Positions 30,881-40,441 of a stretch of 50,021 nt of DNA are shown here, in pieces. The stretch comes from a virus. Under the pieces are notes generated by a model. It was not told the origin of the DNA, ran no database searches, and was given only the letters and a program-made list of their open reading frames with translations. Within the stretch, counting starts at the first letter, position 1; the number at the start of each line of letters is the position of its first letter. Both the position numbers and the translations under genes were made by a program. The DNA lies in the IMG/VR virus record IMGVR_UViG_3300046329_000019, positions 1 through 50,021 of that record, one strand, 5' to 3'.

Positions 30881-33800
30881 ATGACAAACCCATCTAACCT
30901 ATACGCAGAAAAAATTTTTGGAGAGCATCCACTAGCCCTGTGGGCACTTGATGACAAGGTTGATTTTGTATCCCTTATTGACAATAATGAAAAGGCAATG
31001 TCTGGGTGGACTATCACAAATGGCTCATTTCTATTCAACGTCAACCTTTCAGCACAGGTGCCTGACTCCCCAATTGTTGGGGTAACTACTGATGGCATAG
31101 AGCTTGTAACTATCACTAGTCCAGTAGTGATAAACTCATCGTTATTGGATCAAGCCAAAAATACTATTAATATTTCAACCCATTTCAAGACATCTGCAGA
31201 GGTTGTCGTAAAGCTAGGATACAAGATTGGATCAGCTACACCAGTAACGGAAACCTTTAATTATGTTCCTGGAAACCAGGACGAGTGGGCATTCTTATCA
31301 AAGTCATTTAACCTACCAGCAACCTCATCAAACATATCGTTGTACATATCAATACAGCAAACTGTTGATATCACTAGCGAGTTTTACTTTAATAACCTAA
31401 GCTTTGCTCAGTGGTCAGAGGCACAAAATGCGGTATCATCTGGAGTAGTTCCACAACCATTAACGTCATACGAAAGCATTAACCTTCCAAGTACTGTAAT
31501 GGCCATTCCTGCACAGTCATACGGTCTGACAAACAATGATGGATATTATTTAGCATCAGAAAATAGGCTATATTCCATTAATGAAGGCTTTCCAATTATT
31601 TACGGTGCATCTAATCTAACCAAGGTAACCCCATCGGGCAGCGACTTGCCATCATTAATTATTCCAGGACTTGGCTTTTTAAATGACGTTGGCAGATACG
31701 TTGACATGACAGCAGAAATGTGGATAAGGATAACTCCAAAATCAAGTGATAGCGAGAGAATCTTTGGACCAATTGCTTCTAGCGATGGCATCTACGTGCA
31801 GGGTGAGTTCTTGGTTATTAAGGTTGGAAACTCTATTGGATCTTACTTTGTTGGTGAGTGGGGTAGACCAATGCTACTACACTTTAGAGTCTCTGTGAAT
31901 ACTGCCAGCTTGTTGCTAGATGGAGAACAGGTTATCTCAATAACCACAAACACAGAATCTCTGTTATTGCCAAAACCATTCTTAAACAACAAGAGCCAGG
32001 ATTGGCTAGGTTTCTATTCTTATGACACTATTGAGTCAATGGAGATTGACTGTGTTGCAATATACTCTTATCAGATTCCAGAGCTAGTAGCAAAAAGAAG
32101 ATTCGTATATGGGCAGGGCGTAGAATTCCCAGAGCTATCAAGCTCATCATTAATAGGTGCATCAACCTTCATTGATTACAAGGTGTCAAACTACGCAAAC
32201 AACTATCTATATCCAGACATGGGCAGATGGACCCAGGGAATTATAGATAACGCAATCGTTGAGAACAACGTATTGAGACCACCCAAATATACAACTCCAG
32301 AAGTTGTGTTTAATAACAAAAACATAACGACAGAAGAGTGGCTTGCCAAGTCATCCCTATCTGACGGTAACGAACTTTTTGCATCAGTAGACCTGACACT
32401 TGGGAATAGTCCTTCAAAGTCTGGCGGATATCTATTCTTCCCAAAGCTTAGCTTCTTGGCTGGAGAGCTAAGCGGATTCTATGGAGTATTTAAGACAGAC
32501 TCAACTGACAGTCAAATTCTAATCAGGGTTGAGAATGAATCAGAGAAAAGTAGCTTTACAATCAGTGCAGAAAACACTAAACTCAAGTACGAGCTAGCAA
32601 CAGCATCTGGTCAGGCTATTACACAATACTCAGAAGAAAAGCTTGAGCCTGGTATTTTCTTCGCAGCAGGAATTGATATTAACAAGTTTTCATCAACATT
32701 TGGTGGTGCAATCACTAAGTTCTTTGGTGCATCTGGAAAGTTATCGGCATACGTTGGCGGACAGAAGAGTTTTGAAAAAACATTTAAGGGTAGAATATAT
32801 AAGATTGGATTCTCCACACGTAGAAACCTTAACAAGATATCTTACCTAATCAAGAGCAATGGAATGATCGCTGTATTTGAGGGTGACGATGTTTTCATAA
32901 ATGCAGGAGTTGCATCTACCACGCAATGGGACAGCACCTATCTTGGTGGTCTACCAGCAACTACTAGCTGGGATTCAGTGGCATCTGCTGGATCAGTTGA
33001 CTCACAGATAATCTTTGAAGTAATTAATCACATTGCTAGCTATACCCTAAACCCAAGAATGTATCTTGGATCGTTCATCCTTGACGTATCAGCAGACTCA
33101 TATTGGCAGGACTACGTGCCACTAGCAACACTAGCTAAAGCCGTGGTAAATGCTGACGGAGAGCAAGTACAAACATTAGACTTTGTACAGTTTAACGTTA
33201 GTAATCCAGTTCTACCAATATATGCCAATGGAAAATACGACACATCTGACGCTCAGGTAAGAACATATGTTACTTTCCAATATATAGCCACAGGCCCAAA
33301 CTCAGGCTCTGATAACTTTATCTACACTCAGCCACTACCAAAATCTGGCATTGTTGAGCCTGGTTCGCTTTGGCTACTTACCAAGTACGAGGTTGTAGAC
33401 GGAGCAATAATTTACTTGCCACAAGACACTGCATTCAGTCAGCTAGCAATAGTAATGCATGTTGAGATTGGATCAAAGGCAATAGTTAGCAGTCCTATTA
33501 AGATTAAGTCATTGCAGCTAGCTTCTCAAGCCCTATCATCAATTGGTCCAACTAACATTTCAACTCGTTTTGGTGACACCTTGGCTGCATACACTATGCG
33601 AGGAATTTATCCAGACTATAAAGCAAAAAACCCAGTATCTATTTACAAGGGGTCAACTCCATATCTTTACCTTACAAATAATAGCGGTATCCAAATGCGA
33701 GGAATGCTGGAATCAACGAAGAGACGAGGAATTAGGTCAAAGGTTAATCCACAAAGATCAGACTTATACCGTGTTGGAGCAATTCAGGTATTGTCAAAAT

Positions 33801-34441
33801 ATCCTGAAGAAACGTTCCCAGTAGCACCACAAAAGTTGATCACCATTAGTGCAAAGAATAAAAAGGTGTCACTATATGTTGAAGCTGCAAATGCTAGCCA
33901 GACTCGTGGACGTGCCTACATGCTTAACGATAAGACTGGTCTACCTGAGCCAACCATATTCTTCTACCTAAATGGAAACATTGTCAAGGACCTATACCTA
34001 ACACCAAATAATTGGAATATGCTTGGTATTCAGTTCCAGGAAAGCCTAGACTTTAACTCAATTGAGGGCTACTTAGACATTACAGGACCGCTACTAGTCC
34101 ACGGCATGTCAAACTACAGACTGACATCTAGCCAAGACTCACTGACATCAATCCTAAGAACATGGTCACAGGTTAGAACCATGATAGACAAAGATGGTTC
34201 AGATGTTACCTACTGGGGCGACTTTACTGGAGAATTTAGTGGACCAATAGTTTCCTGGGAAAACATTCTATACATCCCAACACTAAAGACATACCTCTTT
34301 GATCCACGTGTAGTCTATAGACTTTACACAGGAACTAATAAGGTTATCGTTGGCGATGATAATAAATTAAGGTTTAATAGCTACTCATACAAGGTATATA
34401 ATGATATATCTTGGAAATCATCTATACTAACAGCTGTTTAG
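30881..34441 (+). CDS. large minor tail protein with LamG-like region
   Basis: This 1186-aa protein has an N-terminus LYAEKIFGEHPLALWALDD, which I recognise as a frequent start of very large actinophage minor tail proteins. Residues about 260-410 look like a LamG/concanavalin domain (AEMWIRITPKSSDSERIFGP, HFRVSVNTASLLLDGEQVI, CVAIYSYQIPELVAKRRFVY). A second similar region is at about 480-660. The C-terminus ends RLYTGTNKVIVGDDNKLRFN. GGAG precedes the ATG. It is the last gene of the fibre array, next to the portal unit, so it may link fibres to the tail tip. Confidence 0.65.
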   Translation: MTNPSNLYAEKIFGEHPLALWALDDKVDFVSLIDNNEKAMSGWTITNGSFLFNVNLSAQVPDSPIVGVTTDGIELVTITSPVVINSSLLDQAKNTINISTHFKTSAEVVVKLGYKIGSATPVTETFNYVPGNQDEWAFLSKSFNLPATSSNISLYISIQQTVDITSEFYFNNLSFAQWSEAQNAVSSGVVPQPLTSYESINLPSTVMAIPAQSYGLTNNDGYYLASENRLYSINEGFPIIYGASNLTKVTPSGSDLPSLIIPGLGFLNDVGRYVDMTAEMWIRITPKSSDSERIFGPIASSDGIYVQGEFLVIKVGNSIGSYFVGEWGRPMLLHFRVSVNTASLLLDGEQVISITTNTESLLLPKPFLNNKSQDWLGFYSYDTIESMEIDCVAIYSYQIPELVAKRRFVYGQGVEFPELSSSSLIGASTFIDYKVSNYANNYLYPDMGRWTQGIIDNAIVENNVLRPPKYTTPEVVFNNKNITTEEWLAKSSLSDGNELFASVDLTLGNSPSKSGGYLFFPKLSFLAGELSGFYGVFKTDSTDSQILIRVENESEKSSFTISAENTKLKYELATASGQAITQYSEEKLEPGIFFAAGIDINKFSSTFGGAITKFFGASGKLSAYVGGQKSFEKTFKGRIYKIGFSTRRNLNKISYLIKSNGMIAVFEGDDVFINAGVASTTQWDSTYLGGLPATTSWDSVASAGSVDSQIIFEVINHIASYTLNPRMYLGSFILDVSADSYWQDYVPLATLAKAVVNADGEQVQTLDFVQFNVSNPVLPIYANGKYDTSDAQVRTYVTFQYIATGPNSGSDNFIYTQPLPKSGIVEPGSLWLLTKYEVVDGAIIYLPQDTAFSQLAIVMHVEIGSKAIVSSPIKIKSLQLASQALSSIGPTNISTRFGDTLAAYTMRGIYPDYKAKNPVSIYKGSTPYLYLTNNSGIQMRGMLESTKRRGIRSKVNPQRSDLYRVGAIQVLSKYPEETFPVAPQKLITISAKNKKVSLYVEAANASQTRGRAYMLNDKTGLPEPTIFFYLNGNIVKDLYLTPNNWNMLGIQFQESLDFNSIEGYLDITGPLLVHGMSNYRLTSSQDSLTSILRTWSQVRTMIDKDGSDVTYWGDFTGEFSGPIVSWENILYIPTLKTYLFDPRVVYRLYTGTNKVIVGDDNKLRFNSYSYKVYNDISWKSSILTAV

Positions 34442-34443
34442 TA

Positions 34444-34452
34444 TGGTATAAT
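34444..34452 (+). promoter_or_regulatory. extended -10 promoter, leaderless (head unit)
   Basis: TGG-TATAAT ends 7 nt before the ATG at 34460. It starts the portal unit directly after the last fibre gene. Confidence 0.6.
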
Positions 34453-34459
34453 AGTGGTT

Positions 34460-34837
34460 ATGAATACTGAAAAATTTAGAGTTCCTGGTCAAATCGGTGA
34501 ATCAAAAGCAACAGTTATTGACAACGGTGCCAACTGGGGAATCTACATCTGGAAGAAGGCTAACGGCAAGCCTTTCACAGATGGACATGGAAGTGTTTTA
34601 AACATTCCGTCCCATAGGGGTGACCTACTTCAGATTCAGAAACTAGAGCGAGCAGCAAAAGAGCTTGGTCAAGAAAACGGTTCTTACGAGTTTTATCCAG
34701 GTATGGGCAGAATCTCAGAGGAAGAATACTCAGAGCAAGTAGACAGAATGAAGCAGGGACTAATCCCAAACCTAAACGACTTAGGTGCTGTAATGGCTGC
34801 AAAGAAGACTCTGGAAATGTATGGAGATGACGAGTAA
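34460..34837 (+). CDS. conserved small protein upstream of portal
   Basis: This is a 125-aa protein. A GTG codon at 34454 also opens the frame, but it sits inside the predicted promoter spacer, so ATG 34460 is preferred. Features are ATVIDNGANWGIYIWKKANG, GSVLNIPSHRGD and a C-terminal helix LGAVMAAKKTLEMYGDDE. It is translationally coupled to the portal gene (TAATG). No family is recognised; it could be a capsid vertex or portal-associated factor. Confidence 0.5.
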   Translation: MNTEKFRVPGQIGESKATVIDNGANWGIYIWKKANGKPFTDGHGSVLNIPSHRGDLLQIQKLERAAKELGQENGSYEFYPGMGRISEEEYSEQVDRMKQGLIPNLNDLGAVMAAKKTLEMYGDDE

Positions 34838-36456
34838 TGACTGAATATGTACACGCCTTCACACCAGAGTTTGAGCCAGAGGTAGATCCATTCAAGGAGC
34901 AAGACCCATTCTCAAAGTCTTGGGATTTGCTAAAAGGTCTAAACGGCCTAGAGAAAAACTTTAAACGTCGCTCAGACAGAATGTCAAAAGCTGACTTTGT
35001 TGTAAGCGGAAATAACGTTGACACCACTGACCTAGGATACCAAGACAGTGCTCTTGCAATCAACCGTGGTGTAAATGGGGCATACTCAAAAGAGATTAAC
35101 CCAGGAACTGTATTCAGAAATGGCTACGGCATCTTTGACGTTATTACCCCACCATGGAACCTATACGAACTTGCCAACTACTACGACACATCATTTGCAA
35201 ACCACGCAGCCATTGACGCTAAGGTAGAAAACATTGTTGGACTGGGATATGACTTCCACGCAACAAAAAGAACAATTATGGCACTTGAGTCATCTGAAAA
35301 CCAAAGTGCAACAGAGAAGGCTCGTAAGCGTATTGAACGAGCAAAGCTTGAGCTACGTGATTGGCTAGAAACTCTAAATGACGATGACTCGTTTACCAAC
35401 ACAATGACCAAATTCTACACTGATGTCCAGTCAACTGGAAATGGATACCTTGAAATTGGAAGAACAGTTAGCGGAGACATTGGATACCTAGGACACATTC
35501 CAGCAACAACAATGCGTGTACGCAGACTACGTGATGGTTATGTTCAGATTATTGGACAGAAGGTTGTTTACTTCCGTAATTTTGGGGCAAAGAACAAGAA
35601 TCCACTAACCACAGATCCAAGACCAAACGAAATCCTACACTTCAAGTCTTACTCACCACTAAACACTTTCTATGGTGTTCCAGACATCATGTCAGCAGTA
35701 TCATCTCTATATGGTGACCAGATGGCATCACAGTACAACATTGACTACTTCAAGAACAAGGCTGTTCCTCGTTATGTTGTAACTCTAAAGGGTGCAAAGC
35801 TATCTGAAGAAGCAGAGGACAAGATGTTCCGTTTCCTACAGACAAGCCTAAAGGGCTCAAACCACCGTACTCTATATATCCCACTACCAGGAGACTCAGA
35901 CACAAACAAGGTTGAGTTTAAGATGGAGGCGGTTGAGAATGGAACACAGGAAGCTTCTTTCAATGAGTATCGTCTACGCAACCGTGACGACATTCTGGTT
36001 GCTCACCAAGTGCCACTATCAAAGATTGGTGGAGGAGATTCTTCAGCCATTGCTGCAGCCCTTGCCCAGGATCGCACCTTTAAAGAGCAGGTAGCCAGAC
36101 CTGCACAGACCAACCTTGAAAAGCTACTAAGTAAGATTATCAAGGAAAAGACAGACCTTCTAGAGTTCAAGTTCAATGAGCTAACTCTGACGGATGAGAT
36201 TGCTCAGTCACAGATTCTTGAGCGTTACGTTAAGAACAAGATTATGGTTCCTAACGAAGCTAGAAATATTCTTGGACTTCCACAGATGGATGGTGGAGAC
36301 GAGCCACTAGAGCTAAGCCCACGCCAAGCTGCAGATTCTAAGGGTAATATGGCAGGCAACAAGGAGAGAGATGCTGAGAGAGCAAACAACTCATCAGACT
36401 CCTCTGCAACTGTTGCTGGTAGGAATCCAAAAGGTGAAGGAAGAGCATCAAGCTAA
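34837..36456 (+). CDS. portal protein
   Basis: This 539-aa protein has the hallmarks of HK97/PBSX-type portals: an N-terminal clamp, the region YYDTSFANHAAIDAKVENIV, the long central GYLEIGRTVSGDIGYLGHIP, HFKSYSPLNTFYGVPDI, YFKNKAVPRYVVTLKG, a Q-V-P-x-x-K-I-G-G motif and the C-terminal EARNILGLPQMDGGDEPL. The portal forms the dodecameric DNA channel at one capsid vertex. The last 60 residues are disordered and charged. It is followed by the protease gene 62 nt later. No terminase precedes it, which is unusual. Confidence 0.9.
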   Translation: MTEYVHAFTPEFEPEVDPFKEQDPFSKSWDLLKGLNGLEKNFKRRSDRMSKADFVVSGNNVDTTDLGYQDSALAINRGVNGAYSKEINPGTVFRNGYGIFDVITPPWNLYELANYYDTSFANHAAIDAKVENIVGLGYDFHATKRTIMALESSENQSATEKARKRIERAKLELRDWLETLNDDDSFTNTMTKFYTDVQSTGNGYLEIGRTVSGDIGYLGHIPATTMRVRRLRDGYVQIIGQKVVYFRNFGAKNKNPLTTDPRPNEILHFKSYSPLNTFYGVPDIMSAVSSLYGDQMASQYNIDYFKNKAVPRYVVTLKGAKLSEEAEDKMFRFLQTSLKGSNHRTLYIPLPGDSDTNKVEFKMEAVENGTQEASFNEYRLRNRDDILVAHQVPLSKIGGGDSSAIAAALAQDRTFKEQVARPAQTNLEKLLSKIIKEKTDLLEFKFNELTLTDEIAQSQILERYVKNKIMVPNEARNILGLPQMDGGDEPLELSPRQAADSKGNMAGNKERDAERANNSSDSSATVAGRNPKGEGRASS

Positions 36457-36502
36457 TTTTTCAAAAATGCCAGTTTTTGTAACAATTGTGTAAAATATGC
36501 TC

Positions 36503-36508
36503 TATAAT
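36503..36508 (+). promoter_or_regulatory. -10 box of the protease/scaffold/capsid unit
   Basis: TATAAT ends 9 nt before the ATG at 36518. It lies inside the extended frame that would begin at 36497, which argues against that upstream start. Confidence 0.45.
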
Positions 36509-36517
36509 GGTACTAGT

Positions 36518-37843
36518 ATGACTATATCAAAAGCTCATTGGGATACTGAGGGCGACAACGTTCGCCTCTCAATGCCGTTCAACAAAGTTGATCAGGAACG
36601 TCGCATCGTTTCTGGATTTGCTACACTTGACAACGTAGACCGCCAGGCGGACATCGTTACAGCTGAAGCATCTATGAAGGCCTTCTCAAAGTTTCGTGGT
36701 AACATCCGTGAAATGCACCAGCCACTATCAGTTGGCAAGATGGTAGCTTTTAAGGAAGACAAGTACTTTGACCCAGAGACAAAGAAATTCTATAGCGGCG
36801 TTTACGTATCTGCATATGTTTCTAAGGGTGCACAGAATACTTGGGAGAAAGTACTAGATGGTACCCTTTCAGGTTTTTCAATTGGCGGTAGAATGAACAA
36901 GTGGGATGACGCAATTGATGAAAACCTTAACAAGCCAATCCGTATCATTAAAGAGTACGACTTGGTAGAGCTATCACTAGTTGATAGCCCAGCTAATCAA
37001 TTTGCAAATGTTCTATCAATTGAAAAGGTAGACGGAGTAGACATGGTCAAGGGAGACCTAGCTGAGACAGTAGTTGAAAATGTATTCTGGGACAAGGACA
37101 ATGGTATTGTCACCCTTTCAGAAAATGATGTTGAGCAAAGTCCTATCTCTGGATTGCCAATGACAAATATAGGTTTCGTTGAAAAGACGGATACAGAAAA
37201 ATCAGAAATGATCAAGTTCTTAGTTGATAGTGCTAAAGGCATTAAAACTGAGATTAACAAGGAGGTAGGTCCTATGACTGAAACAACAAATGACATCGTA
37301 GAAAAATCTGACGATGTAGTTGAAGAAGCACAGGTCGCTCCAGAGGCAGAAGCAACAGCTGAAACAGCAGATGTAGCAGTAGAGAAGTCAGCTGACGCTG
37401 ACGAAGACGACAAGCCAGGTGCCGTTGAGTCTGAAGATTCAGATGAAGACGACATGGCAGAAAAGTCAGAGACTACTGAGACAGAAGAAGAGGTTGTAGC
37501 TAAGTCTGACGACACCTTTGAGACTGCAATTGCAGATGTCAAGGATGTTGTTACCAAAGCCTTTAGCGATCTAACTGCAGTTGTTCAAGCACAAGCTGAA
37601 CAAATTGCAGAACTAAGCAAGTCTCTCATTAGTGCAACAAGCGAAATCGCTTCTGTAAAGAACGAAGTAGCAGCAACTAAGAGCAACTTCGATGAGTTTG
37701 GAAAGAGAGTGGACGCTGTAGAAGCTGACACTGCTTTCCGCAAATCTGGCGATCTCGGCGAGATCGTGCAGGATCAACCAGAACTGGTTGAAAAATCCCT
37801 ATGGGGCGGACGTTTCCTCAAAACTGCCGATTTATTTAAATAA
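36518..37843 (+). CDS. prohead maturation protease fused to scaffold
   Basis: This 441-aa protein is read from ATG 36518. An in-frame ATG at 36497 overlaps the -10 box and is rejected. Residues about 12-165 are a phage prohead serine protease of the XkdF/S78-related type: VSGFATLDNVDRQADIV, catalytic His67 in REMHQPLSVG, Ser121 in LSGFSIGG, and the closing ELSLVDSPAN. Residues about 250-345 are very acidic and low complexity. About 345-410 is a coiled coil (SDLTAVVQAQAEQIAELSKS), as in scaffolds. The C-terminal basic tip SLWGGRFLKTADLFK may bind capsid. An internal ribosome site (next entry) predicts a separate scaffold. Confidence 0.85.
   Translation: MTISKAHWDTEGDNVRLSMPFNKVDQERRIVSGFATLDNVDRQADIVTAEASMKAFSKFRGNIREMHQPLSVGKMVAFKEDKYFDPETKKFYSGVYVSAYVSKGAQNTWEKVLDGTLSGFSIGGRMNKWDDAIDENLNKPIRIIKEYDLVELSLVDSPANQFANVLSIEKVDGVDMVKGDLAETVVENVFWDKDNGIVTLSENDVEQSPISGLPMTNIGFVEKTDTEKSEMIKFLVDSAKGIKTEINKEVGPMTETTNDIVEKSDDVVEEAQVAPEAEATAETADVAVEKSADADEDDKPGAVESEDSDEDDMAEKSETTETEEEVVAKSDDTFETAIADVKDVVTKAFSDLTAVVQAQAEQIAELSKSLISATSEIASVKNEVAATKSNFDEFGKRVDAVEADTAFRKSGDLGEIVQDQPELVEKSLWGGRFLKTADLFK
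37259..37843 (+). CDS. nested in-frame scaffold protein (internal start at 37274)
   Basis: Within the protease gene, AAGGAGGT (37259-37266) stands 7-8 nt before an in-frame ATG at 37274. This is the best ribosome site in the region and would yield a 189-aa protein equal to the C-terminal scaffold part (MTETTNDIVEK... to DLFK). Nested protease/scaffold genes sharing a C-terminus are known from lambda C/Nu3 and related phages. Seen: the site and frame. Inferred: actual use. The interval given includes the ribosome site. Confidence 0.7.
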   Translation, partial: KEVGPMTETTNDIVEKSDDVVEEAQVAPEAEATAETADVAVEKSADADEDDKPGAVESEDSDEDDMAEKSETTETEEEVVAKSDDTFETAIADVKDVVTKAFSDLTAVVQAQAEQIAELSKSLISATSEIASVKNEVAATKSNFDEFGKRVDAVEADTAFRKSGDLGEIVQDQPELVEKSLWGGRFLKTADLFK

Positions 37844-37869
37844 ACAAAACATCACTAGGAGGTGACAAT

Positions 37870-39012
37870 ATGTCGGAACAAGAAATTATTAAGAACAACC
37901 CAGACGCAGCAGGAGCTGATTCTGGACTATACAATGGAGAAGGTGCATTCGCATCTGGTTCAGCAGCAGGCAACAATGTTCCAGGTAACTACGGTAACGC
38001 AGGTGCTCTGGGCAACATCCCTACTGCAAACTTCGGAGTAACAACTGGACCAAACGCAATCAACCCTTCAGGTGATGCAGGTAGTGGTATTCTTCGCCCT
38101 GAACAGGCACGTCGTTTTATTGACTACGTATGGGATGCAACAACTCTCGCCAAGGACGGTCGTCGTGTAACCATGAGAGCTAACACAATGGAGCTTGAGA
38201 AGGTTAATGTTGGAGAGCGTGTTATCCGTGCAGCTGCACAGGCTAACGGTGACTACACCAACGCAGGAGCGACATTCACAAAGGTAGAGCTTACCACACG
38301 CAAGATTCGTCTTGACTGGGAAGTATCTGCTGAAGCTATCGAAGACGGTATTGAAGGCGGTGCACTAGAGGACCACTTGGTTCGTCTAATGACCAACGCT
38401 TTCGCTAACGACATCGAAGATCTAGCAATCAACGGAACTGGAAACTCAGCTGACGGTGCATTCCTTGGAATTATGGACGGTTTTGTAAACCGTGTTAAGA
38501 CCAATGGCGACGCACACGAGGCTGTTGTAACCGTTTCTGACGACAACTGGACTGTAGACGCATTGCAGAAGGTTATTCTTGCAATGCCTCGTAAGTACCG
38601 TGCACTTAAGAACAACCTTAAGTTCTACGCTGGTACTGACGCATTCCAGGGAATCGTTAAGAACAACGGTACTCTAGCAGACGCAGTTGCTGAGGCATTC
38701 GCTGGCCAGCTTCCAGGTTCAACCCAGGCTAACCGCCAGGCTTACCTAGATGGAACTGGACAGACTTTCGGTGGAGCACGTACTACTCGTGTTCTAGGCA
38801 TTGATGTACAGGAAGTTCCTTACTACCCTGCAGGTTATGTAGATCTTACATTCCCTCAGAACCGTATTTGGGGATTCCAGAGAGACATCACTGTAAACCG
38901 TGAGTACAAGCCAAAGAAGGACACCATTGAGTACACCGTATTCGTAAGATTCGGCGTTCAGTGGGAAGAAGAGGATGCAGTAGCATTCGCTGACGCTGCT
39001 GCAGATGCTTAA
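37870..39012 (+). CDS. major capsid protein (HK97 fold)
   Basis: This 380-aa protein follows AGGAGGTGA, the strongest ribosome site in the window. After a Gly/Asn-rich N-arm of about 70 residues come FIDYVWDATTLAKDGRRVTM, KVELTTRKIRLDWEVSAEAI (a typical K-I-x-x-x-x-x-V-S-x-E...D spine-helix entry), LVRLMTNAFANDIEDLAING, an A-domain with ALQKVILAMPRKYRALKNNL, and the C-terminal VQEVPYYPAG...FVRFGVQWEEEDAV. Arg codons are mainly CGT/CGC, unlike the AGA-rich fibres, fitting very high expression. A terminator follows the stop. Confidence 0.92.
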   Translation: MSEQEIIKNNPDAAGADSGLYNGEGAFASGSAAGNNVPGNYGNAGALGNIPTANFGVTTGPNAINPSGDAGSGILRPEQARRFIDYVWDATTLAKDGRRVTMRANTMELEKVNVGERVIRAAAQANGDYTNAGATFTKVELTTRKIRLDWEVSAEAIEDGIEGGALEDHLVRLMTNAFANDIEDLAINGTGNSADGAFLGIMDGFVNRVKTNGDAHEAVVTVSDDNWTVDALQKVILAMPRKYRALKNNLKFYAGTDAFQGIVKNNGTLADAVAEAFAGQLPGSTQANRQAYLDGTGQTFGGARTTRVLGIDVQEVPYYPAGYVDLTFPQNRIWGFQRDITVNREYKPKKDTIEYTVFVRFGVQWEEEDAVAFADAAADA

Positions 39013-39031
39013 TCTGTAACAGTATCCTTTT

Positions 39032-39069
39032 AGAGGGGGGCAGGGGTTTCGGCTCCTGCCCTCTTTTTT
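39032..39069 (+). terminator. intrinsic terminator after capsid gene
   Basis: The stem GGGCAGG / CCTGCCC (39038-39044, 39055-39061), extendable by AGAG/CTCT with a bulge, is followed by TTTTTT (39064-39069). Confidence 0.9.
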
Positions 39070-39075
39070 AATATC

Positions 39076-39084
39076 TGCTATAAT
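39076..39084 (+). promoter_or_regulatory. extended -10 promoter with leader
   Basis: TGC-TATAAT begins 7 nt after the capsid terminator. AAGGAGGA precedes the ATG at 39111. Confidence 0.55.
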
Positions 39085-39110
39085 TAATAAGAACATACAA
39101 GGAGGAATTT

Positions 39111-39524
39111 ATGTCAGAAGATCTATTTAACGAAGACGTAAAGCCAGAAGCTGTAGTTGAAGAGGCACCAGTTGTCGAAGAAGCTCCAGTGGTAGTTGAA
39201 GAGCCAGTAGAAGCACCAGTAGAAGACGTAATCGTTGCTGAGGAAGAGGTTAAAGAATCTCCAGCCCTAGCTCCAGTTGAAAACGGTACAATTGGTTCAA
39301 CAACAGTTAAATCAAAGAAGTCAGCCCCTAAGAAGGTAGAGACTGTAACAGAGCCAAAAGACACAGTTGCAATCAAATCAACAAAGAACGTTGTTTGGCA
39401 GGGTGTTGGTAAGGTAAGCCGTGGCATTAATATTGTCGCTAAGGCTGAAGCAGACCAATGGCTAACAAGAAACCACATTACATTGCTAACCCCTGAAGAG
39501 GTTGCCAAGGAGTACAACAAGTAA
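39111..39524 (+). CDS. small head-associated protein with acidic repeat arm
   Basis: This is a 137-aa protein. Residues 10-50 are low-complexity V-E-E-A-P-V repeats. After a Lys/Ser linker, the C-terminal 50 residues form a compact conserved-looking unit: TKNVVWQGVGKVSRGINIV, then ADQWLTRNHITLLTPEEVAK. The W-x-G-V/I-G-x-L/V-x-x-G-x-N-I/V motif is typical of small proteins after the capsid gene in actinophages. Possible head decoration or connector adaptor; exact role unknown. The stop overlaps the next ATG. Confidence 0.6.
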   Translation: MSEDLFNEDVKPEAVVEEAPVVEEAPVVVEEPVEAPVEDVIVAEEEVKESPALAPVENGTIGSTTVKSKKSAPKKVETVTEPKDTVAIKSTKNVVWQGVGKVSRGINIVAKAEADQWLTRNHITLLTPEEVAKEYNK

Positions 39525-40441
39525 TGGAAATTTTGAGGGTTCCACCATATCCTATCACAACAACATGGACTCTACCAGATGCTAACTATGCATACATTGT
39601 TTATGTTGAGGATTTGGTGGACCACTCAATTGAAGAGACTACTATCACCTCAAGTGCAACAGGCGTTGTTGTATATACACTGCCACTGTCAAAGGTGCAG
39701 TACGACAGAAGCTTTCTAATCCGCTTCTATGATGCAGAACACGAACACGTAATCTACGAGTCTAACCTAGACATTGTTCGTCCATATGTAAATCCAGCAG
39801 AACTTGCTACAACTGGTACAGCCTCTGAAGTAGCAGAGTATAAGATGTATGAGCTAATTGCAAGATCAATTATTGACACCTACACAGGCACTGGATTCTA
39901 CAACCATAAATCAATCTTCCAGACAAATGGATCTGGAGCAGACTACCTTCCAGTATGGAGAGATGCAAACCGTGTACTAAAGGTATACGAAAATGATGTA
40001 CTGGTTTTTGACGTTGACAGAGATCCAACACTAAATGCTTATGAGTATAAGGTGACTTTGGATAACTCAGCAATCTATAGAACAGATGCAGATTCTGTAA
40101 ACAGACTTTCTGGTAGCCCAATTAATCTACCAACATCACGTGGAGACCTAGCTTGGGGCAACCTAAGATACGGTGCTTTCAATGCCAACTATGACTACCT
40201 ATTCGTGCTTGACGAGGGCTTCCGTGCAATCCCAGCAGACATTGAAAAAGCAACAATCATGCTGATTGATGACCTTAAGTGCGGTAGACTAGACTACTAT
40301 CAGAAGTATGTAACTTCATATAATACTGATCAATTCAGAATCCAGTTTGACAAGAAGATGCTAGAAGGAACAGGTAATTTAATAGTAGACAAGATACTTG
40401 ATAAGTATATGAAGTCTATTACTAAAGTTGGGGTGCTATAA
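39524..40441 (+). CDS. head-tail connector (adaptor) protein
   Basis: This is a 305-aa protein. The N-terminal half is beta-rich (WTLPDANYAYIVYVEDL...). The C-terminal half is helical with EVAEYKMYELIARSIIDTYT, TIMLIDDLKCGRLDYYQKYV and the end LIVDKILDKYMKSITK, resembling adaptor proteins that bind the portal ring. The position after capsid and before the stopper, tail-completion and terminator genes matches this role. Translationally coupled on both sides (TAATG). The fusion of a beta domain to the adaptor is uncommon. Confidence 0.65.
   Translation: MEILRVPPYPITTTWTLPDANYAYIVYVEDLVDHSIEETTITSSATGVVVYTLPLSKVQYDRSFLIRFYDAEHEHVIYESNLDIVRPYVNPAELATTGTASEVAEYKMYELIARSIIDTYTGTGFYNHKSIFQTNGSGADYLPVWRDANRVLKVYENDVLVFDVDRDPTLNAYEYKVTLDNSAIYRTDADSVNRLSGSPINLPTSRGDLAWGNLRYGAFNANYDYLFVLDEGFRAIPADIEKATIMLIDDLKCGRLDYYQKYVTSYNTDQFRIQFDKKMLEGTGNLIVDKILDKYMKSITKVGVL

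Noticed and set aside
36497-36517. Longer N-terminus for the prohead protease starting at ATG 36497
   Set aside because: The added codons contain the TATAAT box of the promoter, and ATG 36518 is at the typical distance from it, so the extension is not likely to be transcribed.
36997-37557. 186-codon minus-strand ORF opposite the scaffold region
   Set aside because: It is Ser/Val-rich and low complexity, the mirror of the acidic repeat-like scaffold codons. There is no ribosome site, and it is fully explained as a shadow.
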